This document shows positions 34,857 to 44,092 of a stretch of 64,000 nt of DNA, piece by piece. A model generated the notes under the pieces. That model saw nothing but the letters and a program-made list of their open reading frames with translations, had not been told where the DNA came from and did no database searches. Position 1 is the stretch's first letter, and the number at the start of each line of letters is the position of its first letter. The stretch is from Ga0077555 sp963761475. GTDB lineage: Bacteria > Pseudomonadota > Alphaproteobacteria > Rhizobiales > Hyphomicrobiaceae. The DNA lies in assembly GCA_963761475.1 (NCBI GenBank), contig CAVXGT010000019.1, positions 682,001 through 746,000 on the forward strand. Direction: 5' to 3'. The position numbers and the translations under genes are program-made.

Positions 34857-35624
34857 TCAAGTTGATGCGCCGTCGAGGGTGATGAGTTGGCGCTTAAATG
34901 TCCCGTTGCGGTTGAAGTAATAGGGCACGGCGGCGGCGGGATCGGCCAACTGGCCGCGACTCATGCGATCGCCGAGATCTTCCAGAATGACGCGCGTGAT
35001 CGGCGGCAAGTCCAGGCTGCGGGCTTCCTCGATGGCCATCCAGACGAGGTCGGAGAGTTCGTCATCGGGGGGTGTGCCTTGATGCGCGATAGCGCTCGCC
35101 TCGACACAGAAAAAGCGGGTGTCGAAGCGCCTGGGGCGCCCCGGCGGCGTTATGGCGCGCGCGAAGAACATCAGCGGCGAGAGGCTGGGCAGGAAGCCCT
35201 GGTCCTGGAAATTGCGCCATGCCGCATCTTTCGGGGCCGGTTGGTCGCCGGCGGGGGCGCCGATGATGATGCCGGCTTCCTCCCAGGTTTCACGGACGGC
35301 CGCAAGCGCCAGGGCTCGCGCCTTGGCCGGGCTCACACCGCCCTTCATGTCGACCATCAACTTGGTGGTTTCGTGCTCGGCCAACTCGTCGCTGGCGTTG
35401 GCATGGCGATCGGCACGGTCGACCCGTCCGCCGGGAAAGACATACTTGCCTGGCATGAATTTCATGTCAGGCCTGCGGCGGCCCAGGAGCACCCGCGGCA
35501 GAGCCTTGGTCCGGTCAACGAGGATCAGTGTGGCCGCGTCGCGGGGCCTCAAGGCCGCTGTTTTCGACTGGGTGCTCGGGCGCGGCCGCGAACCGGACGT
35601 TGCATCCGTGTCAGGCCGGCTCAT
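34857..35624 (-). CDS. NUDIX hydrolase
   Basis: 255 residues. The Nudix box is in GGVSPAKARALALAAVRETWEEAGIIIG (RETWEEAG core), which binds Mg2+ and cleaves nucleoside-diphosphate-linked compounds. The N-terminal strand LLGRRRPDMKFMPGKYVFPGGRVD and the long C-terminal half place it with the longer Nudix proteins (COG0494, NUDT19-like) that may act on CoA derivatives. Its ATG overlaps the expected stop of the DUF983 gene (ATGA), which supports translational coupling and the frame of that damaged gene. Confidence 0.9.
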   Translation of the reverse strand: MSRPDTDATSGSRPRPSTQSKTAALRPRDAATLILVDRTKALPRVLLGRRRPDMKFMPGKYVFPGGRVDRADRHANASDELAEHETTKLMVDMKGGVSPAKARALALAAVRETWEEAGIIIGAPAGDQPAPKDAAWRNFQDQGFLPSLSPLMFFARAITPPGRPRRFDTRFFCVEASAIAHQGTPPDDELSDLVWMAIEEARSLDLPPITRVILEDLGDRMSRGQLADPAAAVPYYFNRNGTFKRQLITLDGAST

Positions 35625-36092
35625 GGTGTTCCTCGCTGGTTCTGGATGTTGGGCGCCAAGGCGGGATCGGGCAAGGGATCGGCAGGGTCGATGCCGCTAC
35701 CGAAGCCGTGCATACCGAGCGCCCACTGCAGGCCGACGAGCGCGCCCTTTACCACCGGCAGTAGGGCGAGGCACAGCACCAGAAGTCATGGGTAGCCAGA
35801 TCGCGAGCTGCACCCACGTCGGCGGAGCCATGGCTTGCTCCATGGCCAGTAGGCCTGCCACCACGATATGGCCGACGATCAGCATGGTGAAGTAGGGTGG
35901 CGCATCGTCGGCACGTTGGTGATGCATGGCCTCCCCACAGTCAGGGCAGTTGTCAGCAACCTTCAGATAGGCGCGAAACAGCCGCCCGGTCCCGCATTTG
36001 GGACAACGGCCGCGCGCGCCCCTGAGCATCGCTGGCTGCAAGCTGCGCTCGCGGCGGGGTGGTTCGGTGTTGCCGGACAAGGTCACGGGCAT
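35621..36092 (-). pseudogene. DUF983 membrane protein, reading frame broken by one extra base
   Basis: The first part encodes ...CPKCGTGRLFRAYLKVADNCPDCGEAMHHQ..., a zinc ribbon (two C-x2-C), then a membrane helix MLIVGHIVVAGLLAM and WVQLAIWLPMT, typical of DUF983. After PMT near 35781-35787 the frame goes to SGAVPRPTAG, but one frame over the expected end appears: LVLCLALLPVVKGALVGLQWALGMHGFG, running to a TGA at 35621-35623 that overlaps the NUDIX ATG. One extra T explains everything, so this is a recent frameshift or assembly error. If translated as is, it ends at 35697. Start ATG 36092 follows GGAG. Confidence 0.82.
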
Positions 36093-36403
36093 GGATTTCG
36101 CTCCGACGCTGGTGTGGCGGCCTGGGCAACCGATTGCGCCTCTGCTGTAACGTGCAGGGCGCAGGTGCTTCGGTCGCTGCCAGACCTCTTTAAGTCCGAG
36201 TGGGCGCGCGCGCAACGAACGCCAACAGCTATCCTCAAGCAGACCGTCGATTTGGGAGGCAGAGGCCAGCCTTGATCATGCGTTCCATGGCGTTCAATGG
36301 TGCTGGTGGGCGGTTGGTCACTTCGGTCAACGCAGGACACCTGAAGGATTTGGACGGGCAATGCCCCGTGACCGCAACCTTGAGGCGAGGCATCGCGGCC
36401 CGC
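36093..36403. other. spacer between rnr and the DUF983 gene
   Basis: About 310 bases inside an otherwise tight minus-strand gene run. No coding sequence or clear terminator is visible; it may hold a separate promoter for DUF983-NUDIX-rpmG. Confidence 0.5.
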
Positions 36404-38713
36404 TCAGCGCCGACGAGGGCGGCTTCGGCCAAGCCGCGAGGGCAGATGGCGTCCGCGCTTGGTGAGGCTGGCGCCAGAGATCGGCTTGGGATCACTCATC
36501 ATCTCGAAGCGGAGGGCGCCGGCTGTCGGGATCGCTTCGACGAGGCGGACGTCGACGGCATCACCTAGTCGATAGCCGGTCGCGCTGCGTTCGCCGATGA
36601 CGGCGTGCAGGGTCTCGTCGAGGCGGAAGAATTCCGAGCCGAGCGTCGACATCGGGACGAGGCCATCGGCTCCGGTATCGCGCAGCCTGACGAACAAGCC
36701 AGCCCGGGTGACGCCGGAAATGCGGGCGGGGAACTCTGCGCCGGAGCGCTCGGAGAGATAGGCGGCCAGCAAACGGTCGGAGGTCTCGCGTTCGGCGGCC
36801 ATGGCGCGCCGCTCGGTATCGGAAATGGCCTTGGCGACATCGGCGAGGCGGCCTTCGTCCTCCTTCTGGAGGCCGTCGGAGCCAAGCTTCAGCGCCCGGA
36901 TCAAGCCCCGGTGCACCAGGAGGTCGGCGTAGCGCCGAATGGGGGACGTGAAATGCGCGTAGCGCTGCAGGTGCAGCCCGAAATGGCCGATGTTCTGAGT
37001 GGCGTATTCCGCTTGCGCCTGGGCGCGCAGGACCACCTCGTTGACCAGATCGACCACTGGCAGGGACTTGGCCTGATGCAGAATGTGGTTGAAGTCGCGC
37101 GGCTTCAGTCCCTCGCCCTTGGGCAGCTTGAGGTTGACGCTCTCCAGGAACTCGGAGAGCGAGGCCAACTTCTCTTTCGAGGGCCGGTCATGGATGCGGT
37201 AGACGCAAGGGGTATTGCGAGCTTCCAGCGTTTCGGCAGCGGCGACGTTGGCCTGGATCATCATCTCCTCGATCAGGCGATGGGCATCCAGGCGCTCGGG
37301 AATGGTGATGCGTTCGACATGGCCCTTGTCGTTCATAATGATCTTGCGCTCGGGCAGGTCGAGATCGAGGGGGGCACGGTGCTCGCGGCCGCGGACCAGT
37401 GCAGCGTAGGCGTCCCACAAGGGCTGGAGGACCCCTTCCATCAGGGGGCCGCATTTGTCGGAGGGCGCGCCGTCGATGGCGGCTTGGGCCTCCTGATAGG
37501 ACAGTTTGGCGGCCGAGCGCATCAGGCCGCGCTGGAAGGTATGGCGGCGTTTGCGACCGTTGGCGTCGAACACCATCGTGACGGCGAGACATGGCCTGAG
37601 CTCGCCTTCGCGCAGGGAGCACAGATCATTGGAAATGCGCTCGGGCAGCATCGGCACGACGCGATCGGGGAAGTAGCATGAGTTGCCCCTGAGCTCGGCC
37701 TCGCGGTCGAGGCGGCTGCCTGGGCGAACGTAGTGGGCGACGTCGGCGATCGCTACCGTCACGATGTGGCCGCCGGCATTGGCGGGATCGGAGTCGGGCT
37801 CGGCGGCGACGGCGTCGTCGTGATCGCGGGCATCAATGGGGTCGATGGTGATCAGCGGCAGGGATGTCAGATCCGTGCGACCGCCGCGATCAAGGGCGGG
37901 GAGGTCCTCGAGTTCGGCAAGGACGGCATCGGGAAACTGGTCGGGGATGCCGTGGGCGTGCACGGCGATGAGGCTGATCTGGCGCTCGTCGTTGGGATTG
38001 CCCAGGACTTCGGCAACGCGAGCTTCCGGTACGCCGCCGCGATGCCGGCTGAGGATTTCGAAGCGGACAAGATCGCCATTGGCGGCGTCTGCCGTGCCGC
38101 CGTCGCGTACCGGCCAGGTTTTCAAGTCGCGTCTGTCGATCGGCTCGATGCTGCCGCCGCCGCGGGCATGTGCACGGAAGACGCCAAGCAGACGGCGCTT
38201 TTCGCGCGGCAGCTTCTTGATCACCTCCGCCTCATGCCTGGGGCCGTCGGCCTCCTCGACGTCGCGGGGGAAAATGCGGGCGAGAATGCGATCGCCGGCG
38301 CTGAGCGCTTGATCGGCCTCGCGCAACCGGCCCTTTGGAGTGGGCACCAGAATGCGTGGGCGAGGTCCTTCGTCGGCCTGCCAGCTCACAGGCTCGGCAA
38401 CAAGATCACCCTGGTCGTCGCGGTCGACGATTTCGAGGACGGCGACCGGGGGCAGGGCGCCCGTCGCCTTGAGGTGCTTGCGTGAGCCGAGAATGATGCC
38501 GTCGGCGGCGAGATCGGCGAGCAGGGCCTTGAGCTCCAGCCTGTCGCCCCCCTTGATGCCGAAAGCCTTGGCAATTTCGCGCTTGCCGACCTTGCCTTGG
38601 GCTGTCTTGAGGAAATCAATCAGCTCATCGCGGGTCGGCAATCCGGCGGCGCGCGGGCTGCGGGCGATTGCGGCTTTGCGCGATGCCTTGGGTGGGCGTT
38701 TGGATCTGGCCAT
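36404..38713 (-). CDS. rnr: ribonuclease R
   Basis: 769 residues. An N-terminal helix-turn-helix-like region (LPTRDELIDFLKTAQGKVGKREIAKAFGIKG) and cold-shock/OB domains lead to the RNB catalytic domain with DPIDARDHDDAV (four metal-binding Asp), YVRPGSRLDREAELRGNSCYFPDRVVPMLPERISNDLCSL, and THFTSPIRRYADLLVHR-type AHFTSPIRRYADLLVHR. A C-terminal S1 domain (FPARISGVTRAGLFVRLRDTGADGLVPM) is followed by a basic tail. RNase R is a processive 3'-5' exonuclease that degrades structured RNA. ATG 38713 is chosen over GTG 38725. Confidence 0.95.
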   Translation of the reverse strand: MARSKRPPKASRKAAIARSPRAAGLPTRDELIDFLKTAQGKVGKREIAKAFGIKGGDRLELKALLADLAADGIILGSRKHLKATGALPPVAVLEIVDRDDQGDLVAEPVSWQADEGPRPRILVPTPKGRLREADQALSAGDRILARIFPRDVEEADGPRHEAEVIKKLPREKRRLLGVFRAHARGGGSIEPIDRRDLKTWPVRDGGTADAANGDLVRFEILSRHRGGVPEARVAEVLGNPNDERQISLIAVHAHGIPDQFPDAVLAELEDLPALDRGGRTDLTSLPLITIDPIDARDHDDAVAAEPDSDPANAGGHIVTVAIADVAHYVRPGSRLDREAELRGNSCYFPDRVVPMLPERISNDLCSLREGELRPCLAVTMVFDANGRKRRHTFQRGLMRSAAKLSYQEAQAAIDGAPSDKCGPLMEGVLQPLWDAYAALVRGREHRAPLDLDLPERKIIMNDKGHVERITIPERLDAHRLIEEMMIQANVAAAETLEARNTPCVYRIHDRPSKEKLASLSEFLESVNLKLPKGEGLKPRDFNHILHQAKSLPVVDLVNEVVLRAQAQAEYATQNIGHFGLHLQRYAHFTSPIRRYADLLVHRGLIRALKLGSDGLQKEDEGRLADVAKAISDTERRAMAAERETSDRLLAAYLSERSGAEFPARISGVTRAGLFVRLRDTGADGLVPMSTLGSEFFRLDETLHAVIGERSATGYRLGDAVDVRLVEAIPTAGALRFEMMSDPKPISGASLTKRGRHLPSRLGRSRPRRR

Positions 38714-38896
38714 AAGAGGCGTCACTAGCAGAAACTCGGCGGGGCGGATAGCGCGCCGTTGCTCGCCGCGTGTATGGGCCTGTCTCCACCGCCACCGGCT
38801 GGGGTTGCGGCGTCTCGCACGGGCGACTTGGCGGGGCGCTGCTTATTTGCTTTGCTCGACCATCGACGCCTGAGCAACCCGGAGAAAGTGGATCTC

Positions 38897-39283
38897 ATGT
38901 CCGACACCTACGACAACGGCCTGAAACTGCGTAAAGAGGTATTGGGAGAGGCGCACGTCAACCGCTCCATGGCGAACGTGGACGACTTCCTAAAGCCTGT
39001 TCAGGAGATGGTGACGAAGGTGGGCTGGGGAGAGTTTTGGACGCGTCCGGGATTGACGCGCAAGGAACGCAGTCTCATTACCATGGGTATCCTGGCGGCG
39101 CTGGGCCGCTCGCATGAGCTTTCGGTGCATGTGCGCGGGGCCTACAACAACGGCTGCACGCCCGAGGAGATCCGGGAGGCGCTGATCCACACCGGCTGCT
39201 ATGCTGGTTTCCCGGCAACACTCGAAGCAGTGCGAGTAGCCAAGGGGGTGCTGGACGACATCGGCGCCACGAAAAAGGCTTGA
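38897..39283 (+). CDS. carboxymuconolactone decarboxylase-family protein
   Basis: 128 residues, the full length of 4-carboxymuconolactone decarboxylase. Conserved blocks are RKEVLGEAHVNRSMAN, WGEFWTRPGLTRKERSLITMGILAALGRSHELSVHVRGAYNNGCTPEEIREALIHTGCYAGFPA. It converts gamma-carboxymuconolactone to 3-oxoadipate enol-lactone in the protocatechuate branch of the beta-ketoadipate pathway (PcaC). No other pca gene is nearby, and the C-x2-C redox motif of AhpD is absent. GGAG precedes the ATG. A paralogue with another lactone substrate is possible. Confidence 0.88.
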   Translation: MSDTYDNGLKLRKEVLGEAHVNRSMANVDDFLKPVQEMVTKVGWGEFWTRPGLTRKERSLITMGILAALGRSHELSVHVRGAYNNGCTPEEIREALIHTGCYAGFPATLEAVRVAKGVLDDIGATKKA

Positions 39284-39498
39284 GCCGGATCTAGGACGAG
39301 GGTCGGGCTGGATATCGCCGTTGCCCTCGTCTGGGTCGCGATCCACCTGCAAACGCCACAGGGCGGGGCAGTGCTGCGACTGTGGCGACGGCCGGATCGG
39401 CTTTCGGCGGACTTCGTGTGGTTTCGATTGGCTTCAAAGTCTGGTTGGGACTAATCTGCGGTGATGGGGTAGCGCGGCGACATTGTCGGGTTTGGCTG

Positions 39499-39918
39499 AT
39501 GCGATGGGGCCGCGCGTGCCGGCTCTTCGTTGGTCTCATCGTGTTGCCAATTGCTGTATCCGACATTGCCGCGGCTCAGTCCGGGTCTGGGGCTGCAACT
39601 GGAGCGTGGCCGACGGCAGATCAGCCGGCTTATCCGGCGTCCCCGTTTCACGGCGCCATCAACGGCGACGGGCAAGTGATCCCGTGCCGGTGCCGCTTTC
39701 GAGGCAACGACTATCGTCTGGGTGAGCTTGTGTGCATGGCGACGCCCGAAGGCGAGATGCTGGCGCGTTGCGACCTGATGCTGAACAACACGTCGTGGGT
39801 GCCGACGACAACGCCTTGCACGGTGAGCTTGGCGCCTTACCTGCAGTGGCCGTGGCGCCGTTTCGCGTCCGGTGGCGGGCAGATGACCCGGTGGCGGGCG
39901 GGCGTCGACCAGCCGTGA
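39499..39918 (+). CDS. secreted cysteine-containing hypothetical protein
   Basis: About 139 residues with a Sec signal peptide (RLFVGLIVLPIAVSDIAAA, cleavage after AAA-QS likely). The mature protein has five Cys: two in VIPCRCRFRG, then LVCMATPEGEML, ARCDLMLN and TPCTV, likely in disulphides in the periplasm. I recall similar small proteins with the segments CRCRFRG..Y.LGE..CM and CDL.LNNTSW in Rhizobiales, without known function. The ribosome binding site is weak and the start ATG 39499 is chosen for the signal peptide. Confidence 0.68.
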   Translation: MRWGRACRLFVGLIVLPIAVSDIAAAQSGSGAATGAWPTADQPAYPASPFHGAINGDGQVIPCRCRFRGNDYRLGELVCMATPEGEMLARCDLMLNNTSWVPTTTPCTVSLAPYLQWPWRRFASGGGQMTRWRAGVDQP

Positions 39919-40047
39919 CCGGCCTTTGCCGACGAGGCAGCTAAGACAGCTCACCCCCGCATGCAGGGCATGCGAGGGTGGTGGTGTTCAGCACGAAGCG
40001 TGAGGGCATGTTCGAGTTGAACTGGCTCTCACGCGAAGCTTCGAGCC

Positions 40048-40407
40048 CTAGTTGGTCTTGGCAGCCGGCGGCGTGGCCGGCGTGGCTGGCTTGGCTGCTG
40101 CCGGGGCGGCGCCGCCGGCTGCCTTGCGCTTCTCCCGCATGCACTTGGCACGGAACGATTTGCGCTCCTTGCCGTGCAGCTTCTTGGTGTCAGCCTCAGC
40201 CGAACACGCGATGCTTTCAGGCGAGCGCGGCTTGGCGTCCTTCGCGGCCTTTTTGGCGGGCGCCGCCGTTGCCTTGGCGGCCGGCGGGGCGGCCGTTTTG
40301 GCAGCCGGTGCGGGTGTGGCTGCGGGTGGAGTTTGAGCCGTGGCCAGCGGGGCATGCATCAGGGCCGTCATGGCGCCGATGGCGAGCATACCGAGAAGTT
40401 TTTTCAT
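40048..40407 (-). CDS. PsiF-repeat-like secreted basic protein
   Basis: 119 residues. The signal peptide is MKKLLGMLAIGAMTALMHAPLATA. An Ala/Pro/Lys-rich stretch (about 25-58) precedes one PsiF-like repeat, SIACSAEADTKKLHGKERKSFRAKCM, with the Cys pair spaced as in phosphate-starvation-induced PsiF, then a second Ala/Pro/Lys-rich tail. It should be periplasmic. Its role is unknown; no Pho box could be confirmed. Confidence 0.75.
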   Translation of the reverse strand: MKKLLGMLAIGAMTALMHAPLATAQTPPAATPAPAAKTAAPPAAKATAAPAKKAAKDAKPRSPESIACSAEADTKKLHGKERKSFRAKCMREKRKAAGGAAPAAAKPATPATPPAAKTN

Positions 40408-40588
40408 TGCTGTTCGTCCATGGTTCGACCCGCCGGGGTTGTCCCGTGCTGGTGGGCGGGCTCGTCGCTTCTAGATCTGCGTCTTCAGATTCGCACCGCG
40501 GCATCTCAGCCGTTGTTTTACTTTGTCCGACCAAAACGGCGCTTTTGGGAGCGAGCCGATAGGTGTGGTGACCATTGCGGTCTGCACA

Positions 40589-40873
40589 CTATTGGGCACT
40601 CCTGAGCAGCGCGCCGTTCACGATCTCCAGTGCTTCGCCCTCACTCACCTCGAGTTCGACTTCGGCGTACGCCAAGCCAATCACACATTTTCCATTGCAG
40701 GCGATGCGGAGGGTGATGCCCGGCGCGATCGTCTGGTTTGCGTGGCGGCCGTCGACTGAAATCGTCAGCGTGTGTTCGGTTGCATCCGTGTTGGTCACGG
40801 TTTGGGCGGAACTCGGCGGTGCCAGCGCCATCAGGGCTGTGAGAAATGCAGCCACGGTTTGGGGGGCGGTCAT
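40589..40873 (-). CDS. small secreted hypothetical protein
   Basis: 94 residues with signal peptide MTAPQTVAAFLTALMALAPPSSA. The mature part (about 70 residues) is beta-rich: VTNTDATEHTLTISVDGRHANQTI, then TLRIACNGKCVIGLAYAEVELEV, with one Cys pair. I do not recognise the family. It sits in a stretch with two other small secreted proteins, though they are not clearly co-transcribed. Confidence 0.65.
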   Translation of the reverse strand: MTAPQTVAAFLTALMALAPPSSAQTVTNTDATEHTLTISVDGRHANQTIAPGITLRIACNGKCVIGLAYAEVELEVSEGEALEIVNGALLRSAQ

Positions 40874-41055
40874 TGCACATCATCGGCTGGAGAACCATGA
40901 GACGTGCTCACGTGCGTCCGGGTCGGGCGCGGACGGCGAATTAGGGTGGAGAGCTGTTGTCGTCAAGGAGGGGGCGACAAATAAAACTGCCGTGTGCCTT
41001 GGGTTGGACCGGGGAGACGGCTGGGGGCAGGTTTTCAGCGTTCGGGGAGAGGATA

Positions 41056-41574
41056 TCAGGTAAGGCGACGAGGGATCTGAAAGTGAGCGAGGGTCGCGCA
41101 ACGCCAGCTCAGCCGTCTCCACGAGGGGGTGTCGGCTGCAAGGACTGCCAAAGCAGCGGTCGGCAGTTTGGCCGCGAGGCCGGCTACTTCGGCGGACTGT
41201 GGGCTCGCGAGCAGTTGCAGTACCAAGTCGTGGAGCCCGGGATTGTGGCCGATCAGGAGGACATGGCGGAATTCATCGGGCGTGCGGCGGAGCGTGTCAC
41301 GGAGCTGCTCTGCCGAAGCCTCGTAGAGTTCGGGGAGAAACTCGACCGATAGATCGTGCGCGGTGATTTCAGCCAGCGCCAGTGCTGCTGTCTGGCGAGT
41401 TCGCACGGCCGGCGATGACAGAACCAGGTCGGGAACAAAGCCCTTCTCGCGAATGTATCGTCCCATGGCGGGCGCCGCCTTTCGGCCGCGTTTGGACAAT
41501 GGGCGATCGAAATCGTCGAGCGCTGGATCATCCCAGCTCGACTTGGCGTGACGCAGCACGATCAGGGTGCGCAT
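41056..41574 (-). CDS. SixA-type histidine phosphatase
   Basis: 172 residues of the phosphoglycerate-mutase superfamily. The catalytic motif is LIVLRHAKSSWDD (RHA/G), with RTRQTA and the second His in VLLIGHNPGLHDL. SixA dephosphorylates phosphohistidine domains of phosphorelay proteins such as ArcB. GAGGAGG precedes ATG 41574. It is a single-domain protein slightly longer than E. coli SixA and lies alone on the minus strand. Confidence 0.9.
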   Translation of the reverse strand: MRTLIVLRHAKSSWDDPALDDFDRPLSKRGRKAAPAMGRYIREKGFVPDLVLSSPAVRTRQTAALALAEITAHDLSVEFLPELYEASAEQLRDTLRRTPDEFRHVLLIGHNPGLHDLVLQLLASPQSAEVAGLAAKLPTAALAVLAADTPSWRRLSWRCATLAHFQIPRRLT

Positions 41575-41850
41575 GGGACCTCCTCGCGTGCGGCTGTCCC
41601 GGCTGGGGTTCCTAGGTGGGCCGTGATCGGCCAATCCCAGGGATCGCGGGCGCGCCGGATGGTCGGGCGGTCCGCCAATCCACAGCCAGGGTATCCTGTG
41701 CGGTCGCAGTCTATCGCCAGTGGCGCCTTCGCTCCAGGCGTCAGGTGGGTGTTCGATTTGCCGCGCTTGGCGGGCGGAGAGCTGCTCGCTACGGTCTGGC
41801 ACATGCGCCATCGGCGGTGGCGGTCCGGATAACCTGAAAGGAGAGCGTCA

Positions 41851-43053
41851 ATGGCGCACAAGGGCTTGATCTTCGGCATCTTCCTCGCACCCTTCCATCG
41901 TGCAGGCGATAATCCGACGTTGGCGCTGCGACGTGACATCGAGCTGATTGAATGGCTCGATCACCTGGGTTTCGACGAGGCCTGGATCGGCGAGCACCAT
42001 TCGGCGGGGTGGGAATTGATCGCCATGCCGGAGCTGGTGATTGCCGCGGCTGCAGAGCGGACGCGCAATATCCGCCTTGGAACGGGGGTGACGAGCCTGC
42101 CCTACCACCATCCGTTCATGGTGGCTCAGAGGTTCGTGCAACTCGACCATATGACACGGGGGCGGGCGATGCTGGGGTGTGGCCCTGGCGCCCTGGTCTC
42201 TGACGCCTTCATGCTGGCGATCGAGCCCTCCACGCAGCGCCGGCGCATGGACGAGAGCCTCGATGCCATCACCCGGCTGCTCAAGGGAGAGGAACCGGTG
42301 ACGATGAAAACGGACTGGTTCGAGATGCGCGATGCGCGGCTGCATCTGGCGCCCTATACGGATCCGCATTTCAAGATTGCCGTCGCCTCGACCCAGACAC
42401 CGGCCGCGATGGTTGCTGCCGGCAAGTATGGCCTTGGCGTGCTGTCGATTGGCGCGGGTCTCCCGGGTGGCCCCGACGCGCTGGCGAAACAGTGGCAGAT
42501 CGCGGAGGACGAAGCGGCCAAGCATGGGCGCAGCATGGACCGCAAGGAGTGGCGTCTGGTGGTCAACATGCATTGTGCGGAAGACGACGAAACGGCGCTG
42601 GCGCAGGTGCGGGCGGGCGAGCGGATCGAGACGATCTCGTATTTCGAGGAAACGCTTGGCAGGCCGGCGGGACGGGCCGACGATCCGTTGCGGGATGGAG
42701 TCAAGATGGGGACCACGCTGGTCGGCTCGCCGGAGACGATCGCCAAGGGGCTTCATGCAATGATCGCAAAGACGGGCGGCGGCTGTGGCGGCTTCATGTT
42801 CCGTGCGCATGAATGGGCCAACCGGCAGAACACGCTTGCGAGCTTCGAGCTGTTCGCCCGATGGGTCATGCCGCAGTTCCAGGGCTCCATCGAGCCGATC
42901 GTTGCTTCGCAGAAGTGGGCGAGTGAGAATCGTACGTCGATCTTCACGCCATCGATCGAAGCCGTGCGGAAGGCTTATACGGATGCTGGCGTCGAGCCGC
43001 CCGAGGACTTCAAGTCGCGTCTGCTCGGGCAGGTGACCGAGAAAAAAAGCTAA
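41851..43053 (+). CDS. LLM-class flavin-dependent monooxygenase
   Basis: 400 residues. Luciferase-like TIM barrel: MAHKGLIFGIFLAPFHRAGDNPTLALRRDIELIEWLDHLGFDEAWIGEHHSAGWE, then RLGTGVTSLPYHHPFMVAQRFVQLDHMTRGRAMLGCGPGAL and GGGCGGFMFRAHEWANRQNT. The GEHHSAGWE block resembles limonene/alkane-type LLM monooxygenases. GAAAGGAGA precedes the ATG. A metallo-beta-lactamase-fold gene and a second LLM gene follow closely, so the three likely form a catabolic operon; the substrate is unknown. Confidence 0.9.
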   Translation: MAHKGLIFGIFLAPFHRAGDNPTLALRRDIELIEWLDHLGFDEAWIGEHHSAGWELIAMPELVIAAAAERTRNIRLGTGVTSLPYHHPFMVAQRFVQLDHMTRGRAMLGCGPGALVSDAFMLAIEPSTQRRRMDESLDAITRLLKGEEPVTMKTDWFEMRDARLHLAPYTDPHFKIAVASTQTPAAMVAAGKYGLGVLSIGAGLPGGPDALAKQWQIAEDEAAKHGRSMDRKEWRLVVNMHCAEDDETALAQVRAGERIETISYFEETLGRPAGRADDPLRDGVKMGTTLVGSPETIAKGLHAMIAKTGGGCGGFMFRAHEWANRQNTLASFELFARWVMPQFQGSIEPIVASQKWASENRTSIFTPSIEAVRKAYTDAGVEPPEDFKSRLLGQVTEKKS

Positions 43054-43100
43054 CTACGGAACTGGCAGGCTCGACAGCATAAAGAAGTGGGATCACCGAG

Positions 43101-44006
43101 ATGAACGAACGCGTGCCCAACCCGGATGCCGGGCCTGTCGCCTGGCGCTCAAGCGCCAACCACAACCGCATGATGGCGCTGGCAAGCGACTGTGCTGCCT
43201 CGTCTGCGACAGAAGGGAAGGTGGAGCTTGCCTATTTCGGCTCCTCCGCCTTTCGGATCACCAGCCCCAAGGGACTGACGGTGATGGTCGATCCCTGGCG
43301 CAATCATCCGCTGCGCGCCTGGGACTGGTATCTGCGCGACATGCCGCTCACCAGCGTCGATATCGGGGTTTCGACGCATGCCCACTTCGATCACGACGGC
43401 CTCAACCGTCTTGATGCCCACGTACTGCTCGACCGATTGATTGGCACCTACAGTTTCCTAGATGTGACGATCACCGGCATCGCGGACAAGCACGCGACGG
43501 AATCGGGCTTTGGAACCTATGATTTCAAGATGGTGCATAAGGAGCTCAACGGCGTCGATGTAGAACCGCCCGGCAATCCACGCTCCTGGGACAATTGTCT
43601 GATCGTCGTCGAGACCGGGGGGATGCGGATTCTGCATTGGGGCGATAATCGCCACAACCCGCCGGACCATGTCTGGGAGGCGCTCGGAGCGATCGATATC
43701 GTGCTGCTGCCTATCGACGGCTCACAGCATGTCATGAGCTTCGCGATGACGGCCGCCATCATCGAGCGGTTGCGGCCAAAAGTGGTCGTGCCGCATCACT
43801 ATTACATCTGGGATCTGACGACGCGCGGGAGCACGCTGCTGCCTGCCGACGACTGGGTCGGAGGACAGGCGCACGTTCGCCGGATCGAAGGGCCGCTGAC
43901 CACCTACACCAAATCGAGTATGAGCCACCCCGAGCCACGGATCGATTTCTTCGGCGATCATGTCGCCTTCGACAAGCTTGCTTGGCGCAAAGGGGAGTTG
44001 GCGTGA
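43101..44006 (+). CDS. metallo-beta-lactamase-fold hydrolase
   Basis: 301 residues. The metal motif THAHFDHDGLNRLD (HxHxDH) and a later HWGDNRH (Asp/His ligands) and VVPHHYY (His) give a complete dinuclear site, and LAYFGSSAFRITSPKGLTVMVDPW is the N-terminal strand pair of the UlaG/L-ascorbate-lactonase-like branch. It probably hydrolyses a lactone or thioester released by the adjacent LLM enzymes (41851 and 44093); this is inference from position. Spacing to its neighbours is 47 and 86 bases. Confidence 0.86.
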   Translation: MNERVPNPDAGPVAWRSSANHNRMMALASDCAASSATEGKVELAYFGSSAFRITSPKGLTVMVDPWRNHPLRAWDWYLRDMPLTSVDIGVSTHAHFDHDGLNRLDAHVLLDRLIGTYSFLDVTITGIADKHATESGFGTYDFKMVHKELNGVDVEPPGNPRSWDNCLIVVETGGMRILHWGDNRHNPPDHVWEALGAIDIVLLPIDGSQHVMSFAMTAAIIERLRPKVVVPHHYYIWDLTTRGSTLLPADDWVGGQAHVRRIEGPLTTYTKSSMSHPEPRIDFFGDHVAFDKLAWRKGELA

Positions 44007-44092
44007 GGTCTGGAGCGACTTGAGGTCAGATGCGCCATTGCCAGGCGAGCCCACCTGACGGCAAGCTTGGGGTGCAGCTTCGGGAGGACGCC

